Below, piece after piece: positions 34,301-42,129 of a DNA stretch of 64,000 nucleotides. The notes beneath the pieces are model-generated. The model was not told where the DNA came from. It saw only the letters and a list, made by a program, of their open reading frames with translations, and did no database searches. Each line of letters starts with the position of its first letter. Position 1 is the stretch's first letter. The DNA is taken from assembly GCA_963715995.1 (NCBI GenBank), contig OY970283.1, positions 2,294,001 to 2,358,000 of the forward strand, read 5' to 3'. A program made the translations under genes and the position numbers. This DNA comes from DATBDN01 sp963715995. GTDB taxonomy: Bacteria > Actinomycetota > Thermoleophilia > Solirubrobacterales > Thermoleophilaceae.

Positions 34301-34655
34301 AGCGCGCGCCGTTGAGGCGGTAGCCCGATTCGCCGTCCTTGCTCAGGAAGCGCGTGATCGCGATCTCGGAGAACGTCGAGTTGAGACCGCCGTCGGAGTT
34401 GTCGATGACGACCTCGACCTCGGCCTCGTTGCGCGATGGGACGCCGTGGCCGCCGGCGAAGATGACGTCCTGCATCGTCTGGCCGCGGATGGCGAGCGGC
34501 GACTGCTCTCCGAGCGCCCACAGCACGGCGTCGGTGATGTTCGACTTGCCCGAGCCGTTCGGGCCGATGATCACGGCGATGCCAGGCGCGAACTCGAGCC
34601 GCGTGCGGTTCGGGAACGACTTGAAACCCTTGAGTGTGATCGAGCGCAGGTGCAC
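31370..34655 (-). pseudogene. smc: Chromosome segregation ATPase SMC, interrupted by a one-base frameshift
   Basis: SMC condenses and organises the chromosome with ScpA/ScpB. The gene starts at the GTG at 34655 (VHLRSITLKGFKSF), 2 bases after rnc. It has Walker A (GPNGSGKSN, about 31-39), the first coiled coil, a hinge (about 400-560), the second coiled coil, then the signature SGGEK and Walker B FYILDEVEAALDD. The first 810 or so codons are in one frame (to GKLGLEAEP) and the rest in another (PAAEELDTERRLELEARI onward). Removing one base from the GGG run at 32220-32222 (plus strand) restores a single frame of 1094 residues. As drawn, the protein would lose its C-terminal ATPase half. Because both parts show normal coding quality, a sequencing error is at least as likely as a real lesion. 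Confidence 0.88.
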
Positions 34656-34657
34656 GG

Positions 34658-35314
34658 TCAGTCCTCGTCCATCGCCTTCAGTGCAGCAAGAGCAGCGGAC
34701 TGCTCCGCGGCTTTCTTGCTTTTGCCTGCACCGCGGCCGATTTCTTCGCCGTCCACCTGGGCGACCGACTCGAAGTTGCGCGCGTGTGGGGGGCCGTCCT
34801 CGGCGGCGATCACGTAGTCGACGACATCGCCGCGCCGTGCAAGGCGCTCCTGGAGGAGCGACTTGAAGTCGTCCGGGGACTCGAGCGCCTCCTCGACCTG
34901 CTGCGAGAACGCCGAGACGACCGCGGCCGCAGTCGTGTCGTAGCCGTGCTGTAGGTAGACGGCGCCGATGACCGACTCGCACACCGACGCGAGCACGCGA
35001 TCGGAGAGGACGAGCTCCTCTGCCGAGCGCCCGCCCTCGACCGCGCGCTCGCGCAGCTTGCCCGGCACGCCGAGCTCGCGCGCAACCTCGGCGCATGCCC
35101 CACGCGCGACGGCCTGCGCGCGCAGCTTCGTGAGCCGCCCGGCGCCGGCGTCGGGGAAGCGCGGAAAGAGATCGGATGAGACGGCCAGGCCCAGGACGCT
35201 GTCGCCCAGGAACGCCAGCCGGTCGTACGAATCCTGGCGGCGGTCGACCCACGAGGCGTGGGTCAGGGCCTGCCGCCTCAGATCGTCCGGCAGGGCCTCG
35301 AACAGCTCCGCCAG
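34658..35314 (-). CDS. rnc: Ribonuclease III
   Basis: About 218 residues if translation begins at the CTG at 35314. RNase III cleaves double-stranded RNA, including rRNA precursors. The endonuclease domain is recognisable: ALTHASW, YDRLAFLGDSVLGLAV, ASVCESVIGAVYL. A C-terminal dsRNA-binding domain follows (DFKSLLQERL to AAEQSAALAALKAM). The frame has no ATG, GTG or TTG before 35068, and starting there would delete the first catalytic block. In the signature, the Glu of L-E-F-L-G-D is Ala, and the Asp of the A-D-x-x-E block is Ser. The other metal-binding Asp and Glu are kept. It lies between acpP and smc as expected. Confidence 0.85.
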   Translation of the reverse strand: MAELFEALPDDLRRQALTHASWVDRRQDSYDRLAFLGDSVLGLAVSSDLFPRFPDAGAGRLTKLRAQAVARGACAEVARELGVPGKLRERAVEGGRSAEELVLSDRVLASVCESVIGAVYLQHGYDTTAAAVVSAFSQQVEEALESPDDFKSLLQERLARRGDVVDYVIAAEDGPPHARNFESVAQVDGEEIGRGAGKSKKAAEQSAALAALKAMDED

Positions 35315-35331
35315 GGCCTGCGCGCCCGTGG

Positions 35332-35586
35332 CTACGCCTGTGCCTCCGCGAGTTGCGAGGACACGTAGTCCGCCGCCTCGCCGACCGTTGCGATCCGGGC
35401 CGCGTCCTCGTCCGGGATGCGCACGCCGGACCGGTCCTCGAGCTCCTGGACGAGCGCGACCAGGTCGAGCGAGTCGGCCTCGAGGTCCTCCTTGAAGCGC
35501 GTGTCGTCCTGGATCCTCGATGGGTCTATTTCCAGCTCCTCCGCGAGGTGGCCGCGGATGAGCTCCAGCACTTCGTTCCTAGTCAT
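35332..35586 (-). CDS. acpP: Acyl carrier protein
   Basis: 84 residues. The four-helix ACP fold carries the phosphopantetheine Ser39 in EADSLDLVAL. It is acidic, as usual. It shuttles acyl chains in type II fatty-acid synthesis. The ATG overlaps the plsX stop by 8 bases. plsX-acpP-rnc is a common bacterial order. No fabD, fabF or fabG genes are nearby. Confidence 0.96.
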   Translation of the reverse strand: MTRNEVLELIRGHLAEELEIDPSRIQDDTRFKEDLEADSLDLVALVQELEDRSGVRIPDEDAARIATVGEAADYVSSQLAEAQA

Positions 35587-36541
35587 CAGGCTGAGCGACG
35601 CTAGCAGCGGGGACGGACCTCAAAACGCCCGCCGCCTCCAGGCTGGCGGCGGTTTTCTCGACCATCTGCTCGTCGACCGCGCGCTGCGCGAGACGCACGG
35701 CGTTGGCGATGCCCTCGGCGCTCGCGCTGCCGTGCGCGATGACGACCGGGCGGCGGACGCCGAGCAGGATTGCGCCGCCGGTGGCGTTCGGGTCGATCTG
35801 CTCGCGCAGGTGGGCGACGCGCCCGCGGATGAGCAGGCCGCCGAGTGTCGACACAGGGCTCGACCTGATCGCGTCGCGGATCGCGCCGGTGACGGCCGAG
35901 GCGGTGCCCTCCATGAGCTTGAGCGCGACGTTGCCCGTGAAGCCGTCGGTGACGACGACGTCGGCCACGCCGCGCGTGATGTCGCCGCCCTCGACGTTGC
36001 CGACGAAATCGAGGCCGGAGTCCTCGGAGAGCCGCGCGTGCGCGGCCACGACGTCGGCCGTGCCCTTCTTCGCCTCCTCGCCGTTCGAGAGCAGCCCGAC
36101 ACGCGGTCGCTCGATCCCGTGCACGGCCGCCATGAACTGGGCGCCCATGTAGGCGAACTGGACGAGGTGCTCGGGACGGACCTCCGTGTTCGCGCCCGCG
36201 TCGAGCAGCAGTGTCGGGCGCCCGCCTGGAACCGGGACCAGCGCGGCGACCGCCGGCCTGTGCACGCCGCGGATGCGCTTCACGTGCAGCACGGCCGCCG
36301 CCAGCGTGGCGCCCGTCGGGCCGGCCGAGACAAGTGCAGTGGCCTCGCCGGCTGCAACGGCGCGGGCGGCGTGGACGATCGACGCATCGGCGCGCGAGCG
36401 CACGGCCATCGCCGGCTCCTCGTCGGCGCCGATCGCCTGGAGCGGCGGCCCGAAGACCTGGACGGGCACGCCGGAGAGCTCACCTCCTCGCACCATGAGC
36501 TCGACGCCGCCGTCGGCGCCGTGTGCATCGAGCGCGATCAC
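35579..36541 (-). CDS. plsX: Phosphate acyltransferase PlsX
   Basis: 320 residues from a GTG. PlsX converts acyl-ACP to acyl-phosphate at the membrane for phospholipid synthesis. It opens MIALDAHGADGGVELMVRGG; the usual D-A-M-G-G-D motif is changed to D-A-H-G-A-D. Then come ALVSAGPTGATLA, LLDAGANTEVRPEHLVQFA, GLLSNGEEAKKGT, VGNVEGGDIT, VVTDGFTGNVALK and GAILLGVRRPVVIAHG. All are family blocks. It is 9 bases after rpmF on the same strand. A PlsC-type enzyme to follow it could be the one at 10250-11158, but that one is atypical. Confidence 0.95.
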   Translation of the reverse strand: MIALDAHGADGGVELMVRGGELSGVPVQVFGPPLQAIGADEEPAMAVRSRADASIVHAARAVAAGEATALVSAGPTGATLAAAVLHVKRIRGVHRPAVAALVPVPGGRPTLLLDAGANTEVRPEHLVQFAYMGAQFMAAVHGIERPRVGLLSNGEEAKKGTADVVAAHARLSEDSGLDFVGNVEGGDITRGVADVVVTDGFTGNVALKLMEGTASAVTGAIRDAIRSSPVSTLGGLLIRGRVAHLREQIDPNATGGAILLGVRRPVVIAHGSASAEGIANAVRLAQRAVDEQMVEKTAASLEAAGVLRSVPAASVAQPDD

Positions 36542-36550
36542 GCGCTGCGG

Positions 36551-36745
36551 CTACTCGCCGGCGAGCGGCGCATCGGGCGCGACGATCTCACGCCCGGCGT
36601 AGGTGCGGCAGCTCGGGCAGACGCGGTGCGGCATGCGCGGCGCCCCGCAGTTGGGGCATGCGCTCTGGGTCGGCGCGCTGATCTTGTGCGTCGAGCGCCG
36701 CTTGTTGGTGCGGCTGTGCGACTGCTTCTGCTTTGGGACTGCCAT
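36551..36745 (-). CDS. rpmF: 50S ribosomal protein L32 (zinc-binding form)
   Basis: 64 residues opening MAVPKQKQSHSRTNKRRS, the L32 start. Four Cys at 30, 33, 43 and 46 (CPNC and CPSC) form the zinc ribbon, so this is the C+ form. No zinc-free paralogue is in the window. It normally follows the DUF177 gene directly; here a collagen-like gene of 642 bases lies between. Confidence 0.96.
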   Translation of the reverse strand: MAVPKQKQSHSRTNKRRSTHKISAPTQSACPNCGAPRMPHRVCPSCRTYAGREIVAPDAPLAGE

Positions 36746-36772
36746 CGGGACGGGGAGTGTAGCCGCGGAGCC

Positions 36773-37414
36773 TCAGTTGATCTCGATGTAGAAGCCGTGC
36801 GGCGCGCCGACGCGGACGATGTGCTCGCTGCCCTGTGCGCCGGTGATCGTCTCGTAAGCGATCCGGACGTAGACCTGGTCGCTGCCGGGGCAGCTGCCGG
36901 TGCCGTCGTTCGGCGTCTGCACCTCCGCGATCGGGTTCTGGTTCCCATTGTTGGAGAGGATGTCCGGCTGCACGATCGCGCTGCGCGGGGTGAAGTCGAG
37001 CCCGGTGATGCAGTACTCGCCGAACGGAAGCGCCGTGACGTTGGCGTTCGTGATCCCCTTCGAGTTCGAACCGACGGTGCCGGTCGAGCCGATGTAGGCG
37101 TACGCCTTCGCGCTGCCGTCGACGCCGGGCAGCCCCTGGTTGCCCTTCGTTCCCTGGATCCCGGTGGCTCCGATCGGACCGTCGAGCCCGCGCTGGCCCT
37201 GCGGCCCGGGGAGTCCCGCGGGACCCGTCGTGCCCGCCTTGCCGGCCTTCAGCTGCCCCTTCTTGAAGTCCTTGGCAAGCAGCGAGCCGTTCTTCACCTG
37301 CACGGTCGTGACGGAGTTCTTCGGCAGCTTGATCGCGGCGTACGCGCCGCCGCCGAGCGCGACGAACAGCGCCAGCGTGGCAACGACGTTTGCATAGGAG
37401 AGGTGTCGGGCCAT
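36773..37414 (-). CDS. Collagen-like secreted protein
   Basis: 213 residues. The N-terminal hydrophobic anchor or signal (ANVVATLALFVALGGGAYA, about 8-26) is followed by a linker with K-N-G-S. About 12 Gly-X-Y triplets come next (GPAGLPGPQGQRGLDGP and similar). A C-terminal beta-rich domain of about 115 residues has two or three Cys. The N-terminal half is clearly related to the truncated protein at 3-596. Such proteins are repeated families in Thermoleophilia genomes as I recall them. The function is unknown, probably surface-exposed. It interrupts the usual DUF177-rpmF pair in the same orientation, 12 bases after DUF177. Confidence 0.85.
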   Translation of the reverse strand: MARHLSYANVVATLALFVALGGGAYAAIKLPKNSVTTVQVKNGSLLAKDFKKGQLKAGKAGTTGPAGLPGPQGQRGLDGPIGATGIQGTKGNQGLPGVDGSAKAYAYIGSTGTVGSNSKGITNANVTALPFGEYCITGLDFTPRSAIVQPDILSNNGNQNPIAEVQTPNDGTGSCPGSDQVYVRIAYETITGAQGSEHIVRVGAPHGFYIEIN

Positions 37415-37426
37415 CGCCCGATCCTC

Positions 37427-37933
37427 TCATCCCAGCTCGAGTTCCGACAGTTTCGCCCAGCGGGCGTCCACGGGCTTCTCGTGCTCGTGTGGGTTGCGGT
37501 TCAGGTTCTCGCCGCAGGACGGGCACAGGCCGGCGCAGTCGGCGATGCACACGATTGCCGTGGGCAGGTCGAGCGCGAGCGCGTCGCGCGCCCACGCGCG
37601 CAGGTCGAGCTCCTCGGCGGTGAGGTAGGGAGACTCGAGGTCCTCGCCGCCGCCGGGCTGGTCGATCTCGCGCGCGTCGATCGCGATCGTGCGCTCGGCC
37701 GGCTCCAGGCAGCGCATGCACGGGCCATCGAGCCGGACCTCGAAGCGCAGCCGCAGCGACCAGCCGCTGGTGGTGTGCGAGACGTCGAGCACCACGGGCA
37801 CCTTTCCGGCGATCGCGTAGCGCTGGCCGCCGAGCTCGAGCGGATCGAACACGACGTCGAGCTCGAGCCTGCGGCCCTCGCCCGAGTGCAGGTTGAGACG
37901 ACCGAGATCGAAGCTGTCGGCCAACCCGCCCAT
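37427..37933 (-). CDS. DUF177/YceD family protein
   Basis: 168 residues. The family is linked to 23S rRNA maturation or accumulation and is nearly always upstream of rpmF. Conserved blocks are a beta-rich first half (FDPLELGGQRYAIAGKV), the Cys pair in GPCMRCLEPA (about 70-75), and the C-terminal CAGLCPSCGENLNRNPH with a further zinc-type Cys set. The start MGGLADSFDLGRLNL is the first ATG. Transcribed 14 bases ahead of it is the SepIVA-like gene. Confidence 0.92.
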   Translation of the reverse strand: MGGLADSFDLGRLNLHSGEGRRLELDVVFDPLELGGQRYAIAGKVPVVLDVSHTTSGWSLRLRFEVRLDGPCMRCLEPAERTIAIDAREIDQPGGGEDLESPYLTAEELDLRAWARDALALDLPTAIVCIADCAGLCPSCGENLNRNPHEHEKPVDARWAKLSELELG

Positions 37934-37947
37934 CGCGGGAAGGCTAT

Positions 37948-38409
37948 CTACCCGACTTCGGCTTCTTCGCGCCCTGCGAGGCGCTCGCGCCCGCGCTGCA
38001 CCGCCGCGATGAACTTCGAGAGGTTCACCTCGAGCGTGTTGAGGATGTCGTCGGCGTAGTCCTCCGCCCCGAGGCGGATCTCACGCTCACGCGCACGCGC
38101 GTCCTCGACGATCTCCTCCGCCTGGCGTTCGGCCTGGCGCACGACCTCCTCCTCGGAGATCAGGCGCGTCTGCTCCTCGCGTGCCTCGCGGATGATCCGC
38201 TCGGCCTCGCGCTTGGCCTCGGCCAGCATCTCCTGGCGTTCCTTGACGATCCAGCGCGCCTGCTTGATCTCCTCGGGGATCGTCGCGCGCATCTGGTCGA
38301 GGATGTCGTAGATCTCCTCTTTGTCCACGCGCACGGTGTCCGTCAAGGGCACCTGCTTGGCGTTGTGAATCGTGTCGTCGAGTTTGTCGATTAGGACGAG
38401 GACGTCCAT
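37948..38409 (-). CDS. SepIVA/DivIVA-like coiled-coil septation protein
   Basis: 153 residues from the ATG at 38409; an in-frame GTG two codons earlier is also possible. It starts MDVLVLIDKLDDTIHNAKQV and is then an almost continuous charged helix (about 50-150; KERQEMLAEAKREAERIIRE). This resembles the small DivIVA-domain protein (SepIVA) encoded near coaD and rnc in mycobacteria, which acts in septation and envelope growth. It also resembles an ATP-synthase b-subunit-like coiled coil, but no ATP synthase genes are near. Function is inferred from similarity in style and from location. Confidence 0.75.
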   Translation of the reverse strand: MDVLVLIDKLDDTIHNAKQVPLTDTVRVDKEEIYDILDQMRATIPEEIKQARWIVKERQEMLAEAKREAERIIREAREEQTRLISEEEVVRQAERQAEEIVEDARAREREIRLGAEDYADDILNTLEVNLSKFIAAVQRGRERLAGREEAEVG

Positions 38410-38425
38410 GGTCACCCCGTTTTCG

Positions 38426-38929
38426 TCAGCGCTGAAGCTCTTCCTTCAAGCGCTCGGCCACCGGAGCCGGTACCAACTGGCTCAAATCGCCGCCGAACAT
38501 GGCGAGTTCCTTCACTCCGGAGGAGCTAAGGAAGCTGAAGTTCGGTGAAGACATGAAGTAGATGCTCTCGATCTCTGGATCCATCGTGCGGTTCAGCTGG
38601 TTCATCTCGAACTCGTATTCGAAGTCCGAGATGGCTCGCAGCCCCTTCACGATTGCCGTCGCGCCGTTGTCTCGCGCGAAAGCAACCAGCAGGTTGTCGA
38701 AAGACTCTATCTCCACGTTTTGGAGGCTTTTCACCTCTGCACGAATGAATTCCATTCGCTCCTCCGTCTTGAAGACCGTTTTGGAGCCCTTTCGCACCGG
38801 CTTGTTGACCACCGCGACGATTACGCGGTCGAACACGCTTGCCGCGCGGTTGATGATGTCGAGGTGGCCGAAGGTGACCGGGTCGTAGGTGCCCGGGCAG
38901 ACCGCGACGCCGCGCTTGAGCTCAGTCAT
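38426..38929 (-). CDS. coaD: Phosphopantetheine adenylyltransferase
   Basis: 167 residues, normal length. It makes dephospho-CoA from ATP and 4'-phosphopantetheine. The nucleotidyltransferase start is CPGTYDPVTFGHLDIINRA with the T/HxGH motif. RKGSKTVF, the GLRAISDFEYEFEM block and the ISSS-type motif NFSFLSSSGVKEL are all present. Its ATG overlaps the rsmD stop by 8 bases; rsmD-coaD is a conserved pair. Confidence 0.97.
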   Translation of the reverse strand: MTELKRGVAVCPGTYDPVTFGHLDIINRAASVFDRVIVAVVNKPVRKGSKTVFKTEERMEFIRAEVKSLQNVEIESFDNLLVAFARDNGATAIVKGLRAISDFEYEFEMNQLNRTMDPEIESIYFMSSPNFSFLSSSGVKELAMFGGDLSQLVPAPVAERLKEELQR

Positions 38930-39440
38930 GGCGGTGGATCCTGATGCGCGTGTCGCCGTAGTCGCGCTCGAACTCGAGCGGGAAGCCGAGTTCCAGCGGG
39001 GCGCGCTTGTCCGATTCGGTCACGATGCGTGCGTTCCTGGAGAGGACCGCGGGCAACAGCTCGGTGAGCCGCTCGCCCACGCGGGGGGCGGAACTATATG
39101 GCGGGTCGGCGAAAACGAGGTCGTAGTGACCGTCGCCTGCTCGCAGAAAGCTCAGGACCTCACGCTCGACGATGCGCGCGCCGAGCTCGGCGGCGTTGCG
39201 GCGGATGGCTTCGATCGCCTGTGGGTGGTCGTCTACGAACGTCGCGTCAGCAGCGCCGCGTGAGAGGGCCTCGATGCCGAGCGCCCCGGTGCCGGCGAAG
39301 AGGTCGAGCACGTGCTCGCCTTCGACGTCGGAGAGCACGTTGAAGATCGCCCCGCGGACCTTGTCGGAGGTCGGGCGGGTGCCCTGCCCCGGCGGGGCGT
39401 GGAGCGTTCGGCCCTTGAGCTTTCCGGCGACGACGCGCAT
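38922..39440 (-). CDS. rsmD: 16S rRNA (guanine-966-N2)-methyltransferase
   Basis: 172 residues. It opens MRVVAGKLKGRTLHAPPG and has RPTSDKVRGAIFNVL, the SAM-binding LDLFAGTGALGIEALSRGA and the catalytic DPPY (VFADPPYSS). All are the RsmD pattern. It methylates G966 of 16S rRNA. It is first in the rsmD-to-smc gene run and divergent from the GGDEF-EAL gene, with about 67 bases between starts. Confidence 0.95.
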   Translation of the reverse strand: MRVVAGKLKGRTLHAPPGQGTRPTSDKVRGAIFNVLSDVEGEHVLDLFAGTGALGIEALSRGAADATFVDDHPQAIEAIRRNAAELGARIVEREVLSFLRAGDGHYDLVFADPPYSSAPRVGERLTELLPAVLSRNARIVTESDKRAPLELGFPLEFERDYGDTRIRIHRHD

Positions 39441-39507
39441 GCGATCAGTGTGGACGAGCCGGGCCGCCGGGTACTCTCATACCGCCGGGGCAGTGGCACG
39501 GACGCCG

Positions 39508-42129
39508 ATGAGAAGCAACGCACCCCACACGGCCAGATCGCCGGTCATCTGGCTCGCCAGCGCAGGCGCTGCGCTCGCCGTCTACGCGATCTTCATCGTC
39601 GCGAACCTCGGACAGCCGTTTGCCCACTTCTGGGACGGCTACTACAACGCGCTCGAGCTGCTGACGGCCGTGATCGTGCTGCTGCGTGCGTGGTCGGTGC
39701 CCGAGGAGCGGACCGCGTGGCTGGTGCTCGCCATCGGCGTCATCTCGTTCACGGTCGGCGACATCGCGTGGGAGATCGAGCTCACGAGGACTGCCTCGCC
39801 CGCGGTTCCATCGGTTGCAGACCTCTTCTACATCCCGTTCTACGGCTGCGCGTTCGCCGCGATGGTCCTGCTGGTCCGTGCCCGCTCGGACCGCCGCGAG
39901 CGAGGGCTGTGGCTGGAGGGGCTGATCGCCTTCTTCACGGTCGCGGCATTCTGCGCGGCGTTCCTGCGCGGGCCGTTCGAGCAGGCCACCGGCGGCTCGG
40001 CGCTGACCACCGTGACGAGCCTGGCCTACCCCGCCGGCGACACGGCCGTGGTTGCCATGGTGATCACGGTGATGCTGGTGGTGGGCCGCAAGGCCGACTG
40101 GACCTGGCTGGGGGTGCTCACGGGCTTCGTGCTGTTCGGCGTCGCAGACAGCGTCTATGCCTACCAGGGCGCGGCCGGCACCTACGTGCAGAACACCGTG
40201 CTCGACCTCGGCTGGCCGACAGCCTTCGTGCTGTTCGCGGTCGCCGCGTGGATGCCCGTGACCCGGCTGGCCACCGGCCGCCTGGACAACTGGCAGAACG
40301 TGCTCATCCCGAACATCGCGGGCGCGGCCGCGCTCGGGCTGCTCACATACGGCGTCTTTGCGCCCATCTACTGGCTGTCGGGCGTGTGCGCGTCCGTCGC
40401 GCTCGCGATCGTGATCGTGCGAATGGGGCTGATGGTGTTCGAGCGCATGCGGAGCCTGCGCAAGCTGGGCGTCAGCGAGGAGCGCTACCGGGCGCTCATC
40501 CGCAGCCTGCCGGACACGCTGATCACGCTCTGCGACCGGGCTCTGCGGCTGACGTTCGTCGACGGCGCGGCGGTGGACGATTCGCGCCGGATGTCGCTGT
40601 CGGAAGGCAGCCGGATCGTGGATGCGTTCCCGGACGAGGACCCGCGCCAGATCGAGGCGTACTACCGCGAGGCGTTCGCAGGCGTCCACAGCGCGCACGA
40701 GTTCACGCAGCCGGACACCGGGCGCAGCTGGTCGGTGGAGCTCGGGCCGTACCGGCCGACCGGCGAGGCCGTTGAGGGCGTGTTCACCGTCGCCCGCGAC
40801 GTGACCCGCCGCAAGCGTGCCGAGGAAGAGCTCGCGCACCAGGCGCTCCACGACGTGCTCACCGGTTTGGCCAACCGAGCGCTGTTCCTCGACCGGCTCG
40901 AGCAAGCGCTCAAGCGCCTGGCGCGCGGCGGTGGCCGCCTGGCCGTGCTGTTCATCGACCTCGACCGCTTCAAGGTGCTCAACGACAGCCTCGGCCACGG
41001 AGCCGGCGATGCCGTCCTGATCGAGATCGCCCGCCGGCTGGCGGGTGCGCTCAGGCCCAGCGACACGGTCGCGCGCCTCGGCGGTGACGAGTTCGCCGTG
41101 GTGTGCGACGACGTGACGGACGTTGCTGAAGCGTCGGAGATCGCCGCCCGGCTGTGCGCGTCGGTCACGGAGCCGATCCAGGTTGCCGGGCAGGAGGTGG
41201 TGCTGAGGGCGAGCATCGGGATCGTGATGAGCGACGACCCGGCGGCGTCACCGGCAACGCTCCTGCGCAACTCGGACACCGCGATGTACCACGCGAAGGA
41301 ACACGGCGCGACCTGGCGCGTGTTCGAGGACGGCATGCGCATGGCGGCGGTGCGCCGGCTCGAGGTCGAGAACGCGCTGCGCGGCGCGGTCACCCGCTCG
41401 GAGCTGCGCGTCGTCTATCAGCCGATGGTCCGCCTGAGCAACCTCGAAGTGGTCGGCTGCGAGGCGCTCCTGCGCTGGCAGCGCGGACCGGACCTCGTCC
41501 CCCCGGACGAGTTCATCCCGATCGCGGAGGAGACCGGGCTGATCATCTTGATCGGGGAGTGGGTGCTCCGGCACGTGATCGAGACGGCCGCCGGTTGGAG
41601 CTCAGCGCTGCCGGTGCACGTGAACATCTCGCCGCGCCAGCTCGGCGATCCACTACTGATCGACAAGGTGGCCGAGCTGCTGCGGGAATCCGGGCTCGAC
41701 CCGGCGCGGCTGTGCCTCGAGGTGACCGAGAGCGGCCTGGTAGCCGATCCGCGCATGGCCAATGCGCGGATCGACGCGCTGCGCGAGCTCGGCGTGTCGC
41801 TGGCCGTCGACGACTTCGGAATCGGCTTCTCGTCGCTCTTCCAGCTGCGGCAGCTGCCGTCGGTCGACATCCTCAAGATCGACCGGGCGTTCGTGACCGA
41901 GCTCGGCCACAACGAGCGTGACGGCGCCATCGTCGCCTCGCTCGTCGCGCTCGCGGGCGCCCTGCACACGCAGGTGGTGGCCGAGGGCATCGAGACGCCA
42001 CTTCAGCTCGGCGAGCTGCGCGCGATGCGCTGTGAGTTCGGGCAGGGCTACCTGTTCGGCGCGCCGCGCCCGATCACCGACTCGCGGGACCTGACCAAGC
42101 TCCCCCAGGAAGCGCTGGAACACCGCTGA
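39508..42129 (+). CDS. Membrane-bound diguanylate cyclase/phosphodiesterase (GGDEF-EAL)
   Basis: 873 residues from the ATG at 39508; a GTG at 39493 is an alternative. About eight transmembrane helices form the N-terminal third (to about 315), then a PAS-like linker (about 325-440; SEERYRALIRSLPDTL). The GGDEF domain has an intact RLGGDEFAVV (about 526) preceded five residues earlier by RPSD, a possible c-di-GMP inhibitory site. The EAL domain keeps CEALLRW (about 651), NISPRQ, EVTESG, DDFGIGFSSL (about 768), KIDRAFV and VAEGIET. Both domains therefore look catalytically capable. It probably senses a membrane or external cue and sets c-di-GMP. It is a single-gene unit. Its 3' end overlaps the convergent M15-like gene by 56 bases. 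Confidence 0.93.
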   Translation: MRSNAPHTARSPVIWLASAGAALAVYAIFIVANLGQPFAHFWDGYYNALELLTAVIVLLRAWSVPEERTAWLVLAIGVISFTVGDIAWEIELTRTASPAVPSVADLFYIPFYGCAFAAMVLLVRARSDRRERGLWLEGLIAFFTVAAFCAAFLRGPFEQATGGSALTTVTSLAYPAGDTAVVAMVITVMLVVGRKADWTWLGVLTGFVLFGVADSVYAYQGAAGTYVQNTVLDLGWPTAFVLFAVAAWMPVTRLATGRLDNWQNVLIPNIAGAAALGLLTYGVFAPIYWLSGVCASVALAIVIVRMGLMVFERMRSLRKLGVSEERYRALIRSLPDTLITLCDRALRLTFVDGAAVDDSRRMSLSEGSRIVDAFPDEDPRQIEAYYREAFAGVHSAHEFTQPDTGRSWSVELGPYRPTGEAVEGVFTVARDVTRRKRAEEELAHQALHDVLTGLANRALFLDRLEQALKRLARGGGRLAVLFIDLDRFKVLNDSLGHGAGDAVLIEIARRLAGALRPSDTVARLGGDEFAVVCDDVTDVAEASEIAARLCASVTEPIQVAGQEVVLRASIGIVMSDDPAASPATLLRNSDTAMYHAKEHGATWRVFEDGMRMAAVRRLEVENALRGAVTRSELRVVYQPMVRLSNLEVVGCEALLRWQRGPDLVPPDEFIPIAEETGLIILIGEWVLRHVIETAAGWSSALPVHVNISPRQLGDPLLIDKVAELLRESGLDPARLCLEVTESGLVADPRMANARIDALRELGVSLAVDDFGIGFSSLFQLRQLPSVDILKIDRAFVTELGHNERDGAIVASLVALAGALHTQVVAEGIETPLQLGELRAMRCEFGQGYLFGAPRPITDSRDLTKLPQEALEHR

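Noticed and set aside
35417..38059. 880-codon plus-strand open frame across acpP, plsX, rpmF and DUF177
   Set aside because: It runs antisense through five recognised genes and has shadow-type composition.
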